64,000 nt of DNA from Mycobacterium sp. 1164985.4 (GCF_001668575.1 NZ_LZMD01000085.1:209908-273907); one strand, 5' to 3'; positions 15,651 through 24,644 are shown, counted from the stretch's first letter. The notes: generated from the sequence alone by a model not told the origin. A program made the numbers and translations.

Positions 15651-16454
15651 ATGGGCACCGTGACGCGAGTACTTGCGGTCGCCAATCAAAAGGGTGGGGT
15701 AGCCAAGACGACGACGGTGGCGTCGTTGGGGGCAGCGATTCAGGAGACGGGCAAGCGGGTCCTGGTGGTGGACCTCGATCCGCAGGGATCGCTGACGTTC
15801 TCACTGGGTCACGACCCCGACAAGCTGCCGGTGTCGATCCACGAGGTGCTGCTCGGCGAGGTCGAACCCGACGCCGCCCTGGTGGACACGCCCGAGGGAA
15901 TGACACTGCTGCCGGCCAACATCGACCTGGCCGGCGCCGAGGCCATGCTGCTGATGCGCGCCGGGCGCGAGTATGCGCTCAAGCGTGCGCTCGCCAAGGT
16001 CCTCGACCGCTATGACGTGGCGCTCATAGACTGTCCACCGTCGCTCGGTGTGCTGACGCTCAACGGGCTGACCGCCGCCGACGAGGTGATCGTGCCGCTG
16101 CAGTGCGAGACGCTCGCGCACCGCGGTGTCGGGCAGTTTCTGCGCACCATCGCCGACGTGCAGGCGATCACGAACGCCGACCTCAAACTGCTGGGTGCGC
16201 TGCCGACGCTGTACGACTCGCGCACCACGCACAGCCGCGACGTGCTGCTCGACGTCGCCGACCGCTACGACCTGCCGGTGCTGGCGCCGCCGATCCCGCG
16301 CACCGTTCGCTTCGCCGAAGCCAGCGCCTCGGGAGCGTCGGTGCTCGCCAGTCGCAAGAACAAGGGTGCGGGTGCCTACCGCGAGTTGGCCGCGGCGCTG
16401 ATGAAGCACTGGAAGAACGGCAAGCCGATGCCGACGTTCGCCCCCGAGATCTAG
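15651..16454 (+). CDS. Orphan ParA/Soj-like P-loop ATPase
   Basis: Protein of 267 aa. The deviant Walker A motif KGGVAKTTT lies near residue 14, Walker A' VVDLDPQGS near 43 and Walker B LIDCPPSLG near 125, the full ParA set. It equals Rv3213c. No parB or parS-like element is nearby, so it is not the chromosome partition pair; it may position another cargo. Start ATG 15651 or GTG 15660. The gene ends 2 nt before a structured intergenic repeat shared with position 60.9 kb. Confidence 0.9.
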   Translation: MGTVTRVLAVANQKGGVAKTTTVASLGAAIQETGKRVLVVDLDPQGSLTFSLGHDPDKLPVSIHEVLLGEVEPDAALVDTPEGMTLLPANIDLAGAEAMLLMRAGREYALKRALAKVLDRYDVALIDCPPSLGVLTLNGLTAADEVIVPLQCETLAHRGVGQFLRTIADVQAITNADLKLLGALPTLYDSRTTHSRDVLLDVADRYDLPVLAPPIPRTVRFAEASASGASVLASRKNKGAGAYRELAAALMKHWKNGKPMPTFAPEI

Positions 16455-16455
16455 C

Positions 16456-16504
16456 GATTTCGGTGCGCTAGCAGTCGCTGAGCGATTGTCAGCGCACCCA
16501 AATC
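16456..16504. repeat. Structured intergenic repeat, copy 1 (between convergent genes)
   Basis: A 49-nt element with 14-nt arms (16456-16469 and 16491-16504) pairing at 13 of 14 positions and a 21-nt loop. The loop core CAGTCGCTGAGCGAT (15 nt) is identical in the second copy at 60967-61015 and can form its own small TCGC/GCGA hairpin. The element fills the whole gap between the convergent ParA and beta-propeller genes, so a bidirectional transcription end is the likely local role. Confidence 0.8.
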
Positions 16505-17720
16505 ACGTCGCGCCGAGCGCCACCAGCTCGTTCCCCCGCTGCTCCAACAGCGTCGAGCCGGCCACCGCCGGCACCACCGGCGCCGCGCTCTGCGGCCGGG
16601 CCACCGGGATGTGGCGTTCGCCGCGCCCGGTCGCGGGATCGAACACGTCGTAGCCGTCGGTGACGGGGACGAGCAGGCGCCCCGCCATGATCGTCGCCGG
16701 GCCCACGGGCTTGTTCGGCCCGGCGGGTGTGACGGTGTAGCGGTATTCAAAGTTGTTGTCGGAGAACACCATGACGCTGTCACCGGTCCACCACGTGATC
16801 AGGTCGCCCGCCCGCGACATGGTGGCCTGCGGTGACGGCGGGCGCTCCACCGGCGTGCTGGCGAAAGTCTCGCCCGTCTCGTCGACGATGTTGACCACGG
16901 GTTTGGGTGTGGGCACGTAGACCGCGGTCATCGTGTCGGCCACGGCCACCACGCGCGCCCCCGAATCGGGCGCGACACCTTCCTGTGGCACGTACTTCAG
17001 GTCCGGGGTGTCTTCCTCGTCGGAGGGGCGCAACAGCGTCAGTCGCAGATCTGACTGCCGCGGGCAGTCCTCGAGGACCGACACCGCGCTCGAACTGGCC
17101 TGCGCCGACACCAGCCGGCACAGCGGCAACGTGGGAACGTCCGGCTTGATGCGGGCGTCCAGCGCGCCGTAACTGATCATCCGGACCATGTCGGAGCGCC
17201 ACAGCTCCAGCCGGTTCTCACCCGCCGACAGCACCGTGGTGCCGTCGGACGACAGCGTCACCGAGGCGTCGGCGTAGGACGTGCGAGCCGAACCCCGCTC
17301 ACCGGTCTTGGCGTCGATGGTGCTGACCTGACCGCATCCGCGCGTATCGGGGTAGACGGCGACCGCGTACTGGTAGACGTAGCTGACCCCGCACAGGTCG
17401 AGGTCGCGGGCGTAGGTCCACAGCGTGTCGCCGGTCGCGGGGTCGCGTCCCTCGACGGTCCGGCCGTCGCCGGTCACCACGGCGCCGCCGACCACCAGCG
17501 GCATCGTGGTGTGTCCGCTGGGTGCGGTCCACAGCTGCCGCAGCGACTCCGGGACCGCCTTGGCGGGCGCCAATGCCGGCACAGGGGCGGCGGCGGGCCT
17601 GCTGAGGGTCGCTCGCGCGTCGCTGGTCCACCACACCAACGCCGCCGTCACCACGACCACGACGCCGATCGCCAGCGCCACCATCACATCGGTGCGCGTG
17701 CGGCGTTCGGGTTTGACCAT
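16503..17720 (-). CDS. Membrane-anchored PQQ-like beta-propeller protein
   Basis: Protein of 405 aa. One N-terminal helix (about residues 14-32, rich in Val and Ala) follows a basic segment, then an extracytoplasmic domain with repeated WTYARDLDL- and VSTIDAKTG-type blades, a PQQ-like propeller. Four conserved Cys sit in the propeller. Equivalent of Rv3212. It starts 18 nt after the rhlE stop, so it is the second gene of that operon. No catalytic residues are seen; such propellers usually bind partners at the envelope. Confidence 0.85.
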   Translation of the reverse strand: MVKPERRTRTDVMVALAIGVVVVVTAALVWWTSDARATLSRPAAAPVPALAPAKAVPESLRQLWTAPSGHTTMPLVVGGAVVTGDGRTVEGRDPATGDTLWTYARDLDLCGVSYVYQYAVAVYPDTRGCGQVSTIDAKTGERGSARTSYADASVTLSSDGTTVLSAGENRLELWRSDMVRMISYGALDARIKPDVPTLPLCRLVSAQASSSAVSVLEDCPRQSDLRLTLLRPSDEEDTPDLKYVPQEGVAPDSGARVVAVADTMTAVYVPTPKPVVNIVDETGETFASTPVERPPSPQATMSRAGDLITWWTGDSVMVFSDNNFEYRYTVTPAGPNKPVGPATIMAGRLLVPVTDGYDVFDPATGRGERHIPVARPQSAAPVVPAVAGSTLLEQRGNELVALGAT

Positions 17721-17738
17721 CGCGGGGGAGGCGCCGGG

Positions 17739-19205
17739 CTAGCCGGCGCTGGCCGCGGCCTTGCGGGGCCGACGACGGCGCCTGCGCTTCGCCGGAGCCG
17801 TATCGCCGGAACCCTCGCCACTGCCGCCGGAGTCCTGGTCGGACGCCGTTGCGGACGCCTCGGGATGTCCGGTGACCGGCTTGCCGCCGCGGGTGCGACG
17901 ACGGTTGCGGTTGCGCTTGCGGGCCGGGGCCTCGGCTGACTTCTCCGCCGGTGCGCGCCTGCTGCTCTGCACCTTCACCGGCTCGCCGACCGTGCCGGTG
18001 GCGCCGGCCGGGATGTTCAGCTCGCTGTAGAGGTGCGGTGAGCTGGAGTACGTCTCGGCGGGATCGGGGCAGCCCAGGTTCAGCGCCTTGTCGATCATCG
18101 CCCAGCGCGCCATCTCGTCCCAGTCGACGAGGGTCACCGCGACGCCGGTCTTACCGGCGCGCCCGGTGCGCCCGATGCGGTGCACGTAGGCCTGCTCGTC
18201 CTCGGGGATCTGGTAGTTGATGACGTGGGTGACGTCGTCGATGTCGATGCCGCGGGCGGCGACGTCGGTGGCGACCAACACGTCGATCTCGCCGGTGCGG
18301 AACGCCTTGAGTGCCTTCTCACGCGCGCCCTGTCCGAGGTCACCGTGCACGGCGCCGACCTTGAACCCGCGCTCGGCGAGCTCGTCGGAGACCTTCTGGG
18401 CGGTGCGCTTGGTGCGGGTGAAGATCATCGTCGCGCCGCGACCCTCGGCCTGCAGGATGCGGCTGACCATCTCGACCTTGTCCAGCGCGTGGGCGCGGTA
18501 GGCGAACTGCTCGGTGGTGTCGTGGGTGGCCGCCGAATGCGGGGCCTCGGCCCGGATGTGCGTCGGCTGGTTCATGAAGGTCCTGGCCAACGTGATGATC
18601 GGGTCCGGCATCGTCGCCGAGAACAGCATCGACTGCCTGCTGTCGGGGATCTGGCGCAGAATCCGCTCGATATCCGGCAGGAAGCCGAGGTCGAGCATCT
18701 CGTCGGCCTCGTCGAGAACCAGCATCGACAGGCCGCCGAGCTTCAGATGACCCTGCTGGGCTAGGTCGAGCAGTCTCCCGGGCGTGCCGACGACCACGTC
18801 CACGCCCTTCTCGAGCGCCTCGATCTGGCCCTCGTAGGGCCGGCCGCCGTAGATCGACGTGACTGAGAGCTTGCGTTCGCCGGCGGTAAGGTACTTCGCG
18901 GCGGCCGCCAGGTCGCCGTACACCTGCAGACAGAGTTCGCGGGTTGGAACGACCACCAGCGCCCGCGGAACGCCCGTCAGGGGCCGGTCCGGGTCGGTCG
19001 TGATCCGCTGGAGCAGCGGCACACCGAACGCGAGGGTCTTGCCCATACCGGTGCGGGCCTGACCGATCAGGTCATCTCCGGCCAGTGCCATCGGCATGGT
19101 CAGCTCTTGAATTGCGAAGGGATGTTCTTTGCCATCCTCGGCGAGAGCGCGGACGATTTCGTCGCGAACTCCCAGTTCAGCAAATGTGGGATTGAGATGC
19201 GTCAT
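17739..19205 (-). CDS. rhlE: DEAD-box ATP-dependent RNA helicase RhlE
   Basis: Protein of 488 aa. Helicase core motifs in order: Q motif near residue 25, GQARTGMGKT (Walker A) near 48, PTRELCLQV, GTPGRLLD, VLDEADE (DEAD), FSAT, then domain 2 with RGIDIDDVTHVINY and HRIGRTGR. The C-terminal 90 residues are low-complexity and very basic with Arg runs (KRNRNRRRTRGG and a final RRRRRR stretch), typical of RNA-tethering tails. Likely in ribosome assembly or mRNA decay. Equivalent of Rv3211. Start ATG 19205; weak AAAGG site upstream. The beta-propeller gene follows in the same operon. Confidence 0.93.
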   Translation of the reverse strand: MTHLNPTFAELGVRDEIVRALAEDGKEHPFAIQELTMPMALAGDDLIGQARTGMGKTLAFGVPLLQRITTDPDRPLTGVPRALVVVPTRELCLQVYGDLAAAAKYLTAGERKLSVTSIYGGRPYEGQIEALEKGVDVVVGTPGRLLDLAQQGHLKLGGLSMLVLDEADEMLDLGFLPDIERILRQIPDSRQSMLFSATMPDPIITLARTFMNQPTHIRAEAPHSAATHDTTEQFAYRAHALDKVEMVSRILQAEGRGATMIFTRTKRTAQKVSDELAERGFKVGAVHGDLGQGAREKALKAFRTGEIDVLVATDVAARGIDIDDVTHVINYQIPEDEQAYVHRIGRTGRAGKTGVAVTLVDWDEMARWAMIDKALNLGCPDPAETYSSSPHLYSELNIPAGATGTVGEPVKVQSSRRAPAEKSAEAPARKRNRNRRRTRGGKPVTGHPEASATASDQDSGGSGEGSGDTAPAKRRRRRRPRKAAASAG

Positions 19206-19448
19206 ACGCGAAAACGAGGCCTTTCAATTGTCATCCTCATGGCTTCCACGCGCGCACGAGTTCGACAAGAGATGGCCTGTTGGAGACCAAGGGCCCTGCA
19301 CTGAGGTAGGCGGACCGACTGCGTGCACGCACATTTCTTGGGTCGAGGCGGCCTACAAAACGTCTTGCCAACTACCACGCCCGCACCCATCATACCTGGC
19401 GGCCTCGGCCCGACGAGCGACCCGCCGACGGCGTTTATTGTTGGGCCC
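19206..19448. promoter_or_regulatory. Divergent control region of rhlE and the ferritin-like gene
   Basis: 243 nt without a gene. On the plus strand TATTGT (19436-19441) ends 7 nt before the ATG at 19449, a leaderless promoter for the ferritin-like gene. On the rhlE side I see only an AAAGG ribosome-site candidate and no clear promoter box; a long 5' leader for rhlE is possible. Confidence 0.45.
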
Positions 19449-20144
19449 ATGAACACGACGCCTTCGGCTCCCGGGCAAACCGACTCGGCGACGTCGGGTG
19501 TGTCGGCCGACCATCCGGGCGTCAACGAGCTGTTCGCACTGCTTGCCTACGGCGAGGTGGCGGCGTTCTACCGGCTCACCGACGAAGCCCGTATGGCGCC
19601 CAACCTCCGCGGACGCATCAACATGGCGACCATGGCGGCCGCCGAGATGAACCACTACGAGGTGCTGCGCGACGCGCTCGAGCGCCGCGGGGTCGACGTC
19701 GTGCCGGCAATGACGAAATACGCGTCCGCGCTTGAGAATTACCATCGGCTGACCACGCCGAGCACGTGGCTAGAAGCGCTCGTCAAGACCTACGTCGGCG
19801 ACGCTCTCGCGGCCGATTTCTACCTCGAGATAGCGCACGCCCTGCCCGACGTGGTCGCGGAGGTGGTGCGCGCGGTGCTCTCCGAGACCGGCCACTCCCA
19901 GTTCGTCGTCGCGGAGGTGCGGTCGGCGGTGACGGCCAGCGACAGACAGCGCCACCGGCTCGCGCTATGGTCGCGCCGGCTGCTCGGCGAGGCCATCACC
20001 CAGGCGCAGTTCGTGCTGGCCGACCACGACGAGCTCGTCGACCTGGTGATGGCCGGCGGCGAAGGGCTCACGCAGATGACCGAGTTCTTCGACCGGTTGC
20101 AGCGGACACATGCCTCCCGGATGGAGGAACTGGGCCTGGCCTGA
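19449..20144 (+). CDS. Ferritin-like-fold protein
   Basis: Protein of 231 aa, like Rv3210c. A four-helix bundle is predicted, with pairs of acids and His such as AYGEVAAFYRL, AAAEMNHYEVL, DALAADFYLEIAHA and SETGHSQFVV placed like diiron ligands (E..., ExxH). It belongs to the ferritin-like fold group without a known reaction; a tRNA-modifying or iron role is possible. The N-terminal 20 residues are Ser/Thr/Gly-rich and disordered. Leaderless start as described for the upstream region. Monocistronic. Confidence 0.82.
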   Translation: MNTTPSAPGQTDSATSGVSADHPGVNELFALLAYGEVAAFYRLTDEARMAPNLRGRINMATMAAAEMNHYEVLRDALERRGVDVVPAMTKYASALENYHRLTTPSTWLEALVKTYVGDALAADFYLEIAHALPDVVAEVVRAVLSETGHSQFVVAEVRSAVTASDRQRHRLALWSRRLLGEAITQAQFVLADHDELVDLVMAGGEGLTQMTEFFDRLQRTHASRMEELGLA

Positions 20145-20159
20145 AATACCTCGCCTGAA

Positions 20160-20918
20160 CTACTGGGTGCAGGTCGCGATCATCGAGTTGTTGTTCTGCG
20201 AGGCGACCAGCGTGCCCGAGGCATCGAGGATGCTGCAGTTCAGCTGGCCGGCGACGCTGGTCGCGGTGACCGACTTGAGCTCGACGCCCGGGTCGAGGAC
20301 CACCTGTTTGACCCACGGCAGTGCGACGTTGACGTCGGTCCGTAGCGCGCCCTGTCCGTCGGTGTAGATCACCGTGACCAGGTCGAGCAGCTGGCGGTTG
20401 CCCGTCACCCGGTAAGTGAAGGTCCGAGGTGATGCCGGTGCCGGCGGGGGAACGGCCGCCTGCGCGGTGGGAGTGGGTGCGGGGGCGACCGGCGGCGGCG
20501 TCGTCTCGGCGGTCGGGGTGATCGTCGTGACAGTCTCCGGCGGCAGCGAGGGGACGACGGGGGCAGCCCCCGAGGCGCGCGGTGCGGTGGTGGCGGGTGC
20601 GCTCGACGGCGCGGGCGCCTCGGATGTCGCTGTGGCGGAGACCGATCCGCTGTCCCCGCCGCCGAGGATGATTCCGGTCGTGCCGATCGCGATGAACAGG
20701 ATCACCCCTGCGATGCCGGCGACCCACATCCAGCGCCGGTCGATGCTCTCCTCGTCGTAGTGCTGCTCGTACTCGTCGTAGTCCTCGGGGTCGGACTGGC
20801 CGGGGTACTCGTAGTCGAAATCGTCGAGGGGCGGCTCGGGATAATCCGAGTAATAGCTGGGAATCCGCTCGGTCGGGGCCAGAGAATACGGTGAGTGCGC
20901 GGTATAAGACCTTTTCAT
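20160..20918 (-). CDS. Membrane-anchored Pro/Thr-rich protein with MmpS-like C-terminal domain
   Basis: Protein of 252 aa, like Rv3209. Order: an acidic, Tyr-rich cytoplasmic N-terminus (PGQSDPEDYDEYEQHYDEE), one helix near residues 64-84, a long Pro/Thr/Ala linker (about 90-160) and a C-terminal beta domain with the MmpS-like RTFTYRVTGNRQ and two Cys (NCSILD and the terminal ATCTQ) that may form a disulfide. No mmpL gene is adjacent. The ATG at 20918 is chosen because the longer frame to 20990 adds residues without family character. Confidence 0.8.
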   Translation of the reverse strand: MKRSYTAHSPYSLAPTERIPSYYSDYPEPPLDDFDYEYPGQSDPEDYDEYEQHYDEESIDRRWMWVAGIAGVILFIAIGTTGIILGGGDSGSVSATATSEAPAPSSAPATTAPRASGAAPVVPSLPPETVTTITPTAETTPPPVAPAPTPTAQAAVPPPAPASPRTFTYRVTGNRQLLDLVTVIYTDGQGALRTDVNVALPWVKQVVLDPGVELKSVTATSVAGQLNCSILDASGTLVASQNNNSMIATCTQ

Positions 20919-21138
20919 TGGGCTTTTCCAGTCGTCTTTAGCATTACCGCGCCTGATGCTATCGAGATGGAAGTGACAGCTGAGGTTCACTGAGCCGTGT
21001 GTTGGTTACGGTCCGGACTCGGTTCGGTCGCCGTTGGTCTCGACGCTTCGCTGACCGCGAACTCACCGGCGCGGTGTGCGCTCCGGCCGTCCACTAGCCT
21101 TAGCTCAAGTTATTCGAAAGACGGAAAGGGGCCCCGGC

Positions 21139-21384
21139 GTGGAGGTCAAGATCGGTGTCACGGACAGCCCGCGCGAGCTGAGCTTCAACAGCGCGCAGAC
21201 ACCAAGCGAGGTGGAGCAGTTGTTCACCGAGGCGCTGGCCAAGGATTCGGGTGTGCTGGCACTGACCGACGAGAAGGGGCGGCGCTTTCTGGTGCAGACG
21301 TCGAAGATCGCGTACGTGGAGATCGGCGCGGCCGACGTCCGTCGTGTCGGCTTCGGGGTCGGACTGGGGGCTAAGACCGGGTAA
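21139..21384 (+). CDS. DUF3107 protein (TB9.4-like)
   Basis: Protein of 81 aa, a single small alpha/beta domain (DUF3107). It starts VEVKIGVTDSPRELSF, like M. tuberculosis TB9.4 (Rv3208A), an antigen of unknown function. The GTG at 21139 is preceded by GGAAAGGGG about 9 nt upstream. Its 3' end overlaps the convergent TetR gene by 14 nt. The function is unknown; the protein is conserved across Actinobacteria. Confidence 0.88.
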   Translation: MEVKIGVTDSPRELSFNSAQTPSEVEQLFTEALAKDSGVLALTDEKGRRFLVQTSKIAYVEIGAADVRRVGFGVGLGAKTG

Positions 21385-22033
21385 GCGGCACGTGTGACAG
21401 TCCGCCCCAAGCGAACTGGACGGTGCCCTCGACCGCGGCCTCCTTGGAGATCGGCCGGTCGTTGTTGAGCCAGTAGCGGGCGGAGTCCACGCTGGTCGCG
21501 ACCAGCCCGACCGCGATCATCCTGGCGCGGTGCGCCTCCAGTCCGGAATCCCGGCTGATCAGATCGAAGACGGCGTCGGTGCAGGCCTCGGTGGCCACCT
21601 TCACCTGCGCGGCGACCTGCGGTTCGTTGACGTAGTCGTTCTCGAAGATCAGCCGGTAACCCTGGCCGTCGTGCTCGATGAAGTCGAAGAACGCCTGGAC
21701 GGCCGCGCGCAACCGCTGTCGGTTGTCGGTGGTCGTGCGCAGCGCCTGGCGCACACCGGAGACCAGGTTCTCCACGTGCCTGGCCAACACCGCCAGGTAC
21801 AACTCCAGCTTCGACGAGAAGTGTTGGTAGAGAACGGGTTTGCTCACTCCGGCGCGCTCGGCGATCTCGTCCATGCCCGCCGCGTGGTAGCCGCGTTCAA
21901 CGAAAACCTCGCTGGCAGCAATCAGTAGCTGTCCCCGGCGCTCATCGCGCGGCAGCCTGCCGCCGCGCCGGTTCAACACTTCGCCGCCCGGCTGCGCGCC
22001 TCTTTTCGCGGCGGTGTTGGCGAGATCGCTCAT
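21371..22033 (-). CDS. TetR/AcrR-family regulator (Rv3208-like)
   Basis: Protein of 220 aa. The HTH covers about residues 30-75 and includes AGMDEIAERAGVSKPVLYQHF, one of the best-conserved TetR signatures. The C-terminal domain has an acidic FDFIEHDGQGYRLIFENDYVNEP segment conserved in this orthologous group across mycobacteria. The ATG at 22033 is preferred because GAAGG lies 5 nt upstream; an ATG at 22045 is possible. Divergent from the DUF3152 gene, whose promoter it may control. Ligand unknown. Confidence 0.88.
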   Translation of the reverse strand: MSDLANTAAKRGAQPGGEVLNRRGGRLPRDERRGQLLIAASEVFVERGYHAAGMDEIAERAGVSKPVLYQHFSSKLELYLAVLARHVENLVSGVRQALRTTTDNRQRLRAAVQAFFDFIEHDGQGYRLIFENDYVNEPQVAAQVKVATEACTDAVFDLISRDSGLEAHRARMIAVGLVATSVDSARYWLNNDRPISKEAAVEGTVQFAWGGLSHVPLTRS

Positions 22034-22213
22034 CGCATCCTTCATCCGGCGTCAGGTCTGGTTCCGCAATGACCTTACTACCGTTGCTAAAGCGTGCAGG
22101 TGAGGCGCGGCTTACAACGCAGTGGAGGGTCGATGGCGCGCCAAAACTCTGAGGCCGCTGGCCTGTGTCATCCTGTTGCGGTGACCTACGACTCCCGTAC
22201 TCGAGGAGGACAG

Positions 22214-23242
22214 ATGGGTCCCGAACACGGCGGGGGTGTTCGCGTGCCCGCGCTGCGCAGTGAATGGCGCGAGCCGCTGCGCGCCCAGCGCGATCCGCTC
22301 GCGGAGAGCTCGGGCCGGATGAGGTCCAATCGCGACGAGCACCGCGGCTTCCGCAAACAGACGTGGCTCGGTCGCTTCGTCTCCACCTACGGCTGGCGGG
22401 CCTACGCGCTGCCCGTGCTGATCGTGTTGACCGCCGTCGTCATCTACCAGACGATCACCGGCACCAGCGCCCCCGCACCCAAGCAGGCCGAGGGGCCGGT
22501 GCAGGGACCGCCGACTATCGGGGTGGCGAGCACGGCGATCATCGGCGCCCCGCCCAAGGGGCTGACGCAGTTCGACGCCAACCTGCCGACCGGCATCCTG
22601 CCGCAGGGTGGTCCGTTCACCGAGGCCGGCGCCAAGACGTGGCATATCGTGCCGGGCACCACACCGCAGATCGGCCAGGGCACCGCGAAGACGTTCACCT
22701 ACACCGTCGAGGTCGAAGACGGCATCGACACCGCGCCGTTCGGCGGCGACGAGGCCTTCGCCCGCATGGTCACCGAGACGCTGGCCAATCCCAAGAGCTG
22801 GACGCACAACCCGCAGTTCGCGTTCAGCCGCATCGACGCCTCGTCCGGAATCGAACCCGACTTCCGGGTCTCGCTGAGCACGCCGATGACCGTGCGCGAG
22901 GGCTGCGGCTACGACATCCAACTCGAGGCGTCCTGCTACAACCCCGCCTACCGCGACGGGCAGCCGCGCGTGTTCATCAACGAGGCGCGCTGGGTGCGCG
23001 GCGCGGTGCCGTTCCAGGGTGACATCGGCTCCTATCGGCAGTACGTGATCAACCATGAGGTCGGCCACGCGATCGGCTATCAGCGGCATGAACCGTGCGG
23101 GGGTGACGACCAACTGGCGCCGGTCATGATGCAGCAGACGTTCTCGACCAATAACAACGACGCCGCTCGCTTCGACCCGCAGTCGGTCCAGCCCGACAAC
23201 CACAGCTGCAAGCCCAACCCCTGGCCGTACCCAATCGCCTGA
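22214..23242 (+). CDS. DUF3152 secreted/membrane-anchored protein with metzincin-type zinc motif
   Basis: Protein of 342 aa. A basic N-terminus, a helix near residues 56-76 (LPVLIVLTAVVIYQTITG), then an extracytoplasmic domain. The C-terminal part contains HEVGHAIGYQRH, which fits HExxHxxGxxxH exactly, and downstream PVMMQQ resembles a metzincin Met-turn. Two Cys pairs (EGCGYD/ASCYN and EPCGG/HSCKP) suggest disulfides. Equivalent of Rv3207c, annotated only as DUF3152. Start ATG 22214 sits 4 nt after GAGGAGGA; an in-frame GTG at 22181 gives a slightly longer protein as annotated in relatives. Confidence 0.87.
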   Translation: MGPEHGGGVRVPALRSEWREPLRAQRDPLAESSGRMRSNRDEHRGFRKQTWLGRFVSTYGWRAYALPVLIVLTAVVIYQTITGTSAPAPKQAEGPVQGPPTIGVASTAIIGAPPKGLTQFDANLPTGILPQGGPFTEAGAKTWHIVPGTTPQIGQGTAKTFTYTVEVEDGIDTAPFGGDEAFARMVTETLANPKSWTHNPQFAFSRIDASSGIEPDFRVSLSTPMTVREGCGYDIQLEASCYNPAYRDGQPRVFINEARWVRGAVPFQGDIGSYRQYVINHEVGHAIGYQRHEPCGGDDQLAPVMMQQTFSTNNNDAARFDPQSVQPDNHSCKPNPWPYPIA

Positions 23243-23258
23243 CGTCCCGTTGGCGCGA

Positions 23259-23283
23259 GCGTGCGTGTTTGAACACGACACGC
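23259..23283. terminator. Hairpin after the DUF3152 gene
   Basis: GCGTG-CGTGTT (23259-23269) pairs with AACACG-a-CACGC (23272-23283) around a TG loop, with one bulged base; the inner CGTGTT/AACACG arms are perfect. It lies 17 nt after the stop. No T-run follows, so it is a terminator-like or RNA-stabilising hairpin rather than a classic intrinsic terminator. Confidence 0.5.
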
Positions 23284-23429
23284 CGCGGATTCTCGACATC
23301 TTGCGCACGTTCACCGGCCACGAGCGTGCGGGTATGCCTGAGGGAAGCGATCACCGCTCGTTGCTGTTGAATGTCGTAACTGCTGTGATGGTCATAGACG
23401 TTGAATCAGGTGGATCAAGGAGAAACACG

Positions 23430-24608
23430 GTGTCGACACCGTTGCCGCCGCTGGTAGAACCGGCGGCCGAACTCACCCGCGAGGAAGTGGCGCGCTACAG
23501 CCGTCACCTCATCATCCCCGACCTCGGCCTGGACGGGCAGAAGCGGCTGAAGAACGCCAGGGTGTTGGTCATCGGCGCCGGCGGGCTGGGCTCGCCGACC
23601 TTGCTCTACCTCGCCGCGGCCGGCGTCGGCACCATCGGGATCGTCGAGTTCGACGTGGTCGACGAGTCGAACCTGCAGCGCCAGATCATTCACGGCCAGT
23701 CCGACATCGGCCGCTCGAAGGCCGAGAGCGCCCGCGACTCGATCCTGGACATCAACCCGCTGGTGACGGTCAACCTGCACGAGTTCCGGCTGGAACCCGA
23801 CAATGCCGTCGACCTCTTCGAGCAGTACGACCTGATCCTCGACGGCACCGACAACTTCGCGACGCGCTACCTCGTCAACGACGCCGCCGTGCTGGCGCAC
23901 AAGCCCTACGTCTGGGGGTCCATCTTCCGGTTCGAAGGCCAGATCTCGGTCTTCTGGGAGGACGCCCCGAACGGGCTCGGCTTGAACTACCGCGACCTGT
24001 ACCCGGAGCCGCCGCCGCCGGGGATGGTGCCGTCCTGTGCCGAGGGCGGGGTGCTGGGCATCCTGTGCGCTTCGGTCGCGTCGGTGATGGGCACCGAGGC
24101 GATCAAGTTGATCACCGGCATCGGCGAGACACTGCTGGGCCGCCTGATGGTCTACGACGCGCTCGACATGACGTACCGCACGATCAAGATCCGCAAGGAC
24201 CCGTCGACGCCGAAGATCACCGAGCTGATCGACTACGAGGAGTTCTGCGGCGTGGTGTCCGACGCCGCCGCGGAGGCCGCGGCCGGCTCGACGATCACCC
24301 CGCGCGAGCTCAAGGAGTTGCTCGACTCCGGCAAGCCGCTGGCGCTGATCGACGTGCGCGAACAGGTCGAGTGGGACATCAACCGCATCGAGGGTGCCGA
24401 GCTGATCCCCAAGGGCGCCTTCGAATCGGGCGAGGCGCTGGCCAAGTTGCCCACCGACCGGACGCCGGTGTTCTACTGCAAGACCGGTGTGCGTTCGGCC
24501 GAGGTATTGGCCATCGCCAAGAACGCCGGGTTCTCCGACGCGATGCACGTACAGGGCGGCATCGTCGCATGGGGTCATCAACTCGAACCCGACATGGTCA
24601 TGTACTAA
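23430..24608 (+). CDS. moeZ: MoeZ: adenylyltransferase plus rhodanese sulfurtransferase
   Basis: Protein of 392 aa. The N-terminal E1/ThiF domain has GAGGLGSP near residue 50, the DGTDNFATRYLVND segment near 135 and a PSCAEGGVLG segment near 197. The C-terminal rhodanese domain (about 285-392) carries the persulfide cysteine in FYCKTGVRS near residue 350. MoeZ adenylates and thiolates the C-termini of sulfur carrier proteins (CysO, MoaD, ThiS) for cysteine, molybdopterin and related pathways. GTG 23430 has AAGGAG at the right distance. The CxxC zinc pair common in related enzymes is absent, as expected for this group. Equivalent of Rv3206c. Confidence 0.93.
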   Translation: MSTPLPPLVEPAAELTREEVARYSRHLIIPDLGLDGQKRLKNARVLVIGAGGLGSPTLLYLAAAGVGTIGIVEFDVVDESNLQRQIIHGQSDIGRSKAESARDSILDINPLVTVNLHEFRLEPDNAVDLFEQYDLILDGTDNFATRYLVNDAAVLAHKPYVWGSIFRFEGQISVFWEDAPNGLGLNYRDLYPEPPPPGMVPSCAEGGVLGILCASVASVMGTEAIKLITGIGETLLGRLMVYDALDMTYRTIKIRKDPSTPKITELIDYEEFCGVVSDAAAEAAAGSTITPRELKELLDSGKPLALIDVREQVEWDINRIEGAELIPKGAFESGEALAKLPTDRTPVFYCKTGVRSAEVLAIAKNAGFSDAMHVQGGIVAWGHQLEPDMVMY

Positions 24609-24644
24609 CGGCTGGTTTGCCGAAACTCCGCTTACGCTGAGGTG

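Noticed and set aside
15651..16454. ParA gene as sign of an integrated plasmid
   Set aside because: It is the conserved chromosomal orphan ParA of mycobacteria; no replication gene, parB or att site is near.
23259..23345. A second intergenic repeat family with the GCGAGCGTGC motif (also at 63917-63935)
   Set aside because: Only about 10 bases are shared between the places, too few to call a repeat from this window.
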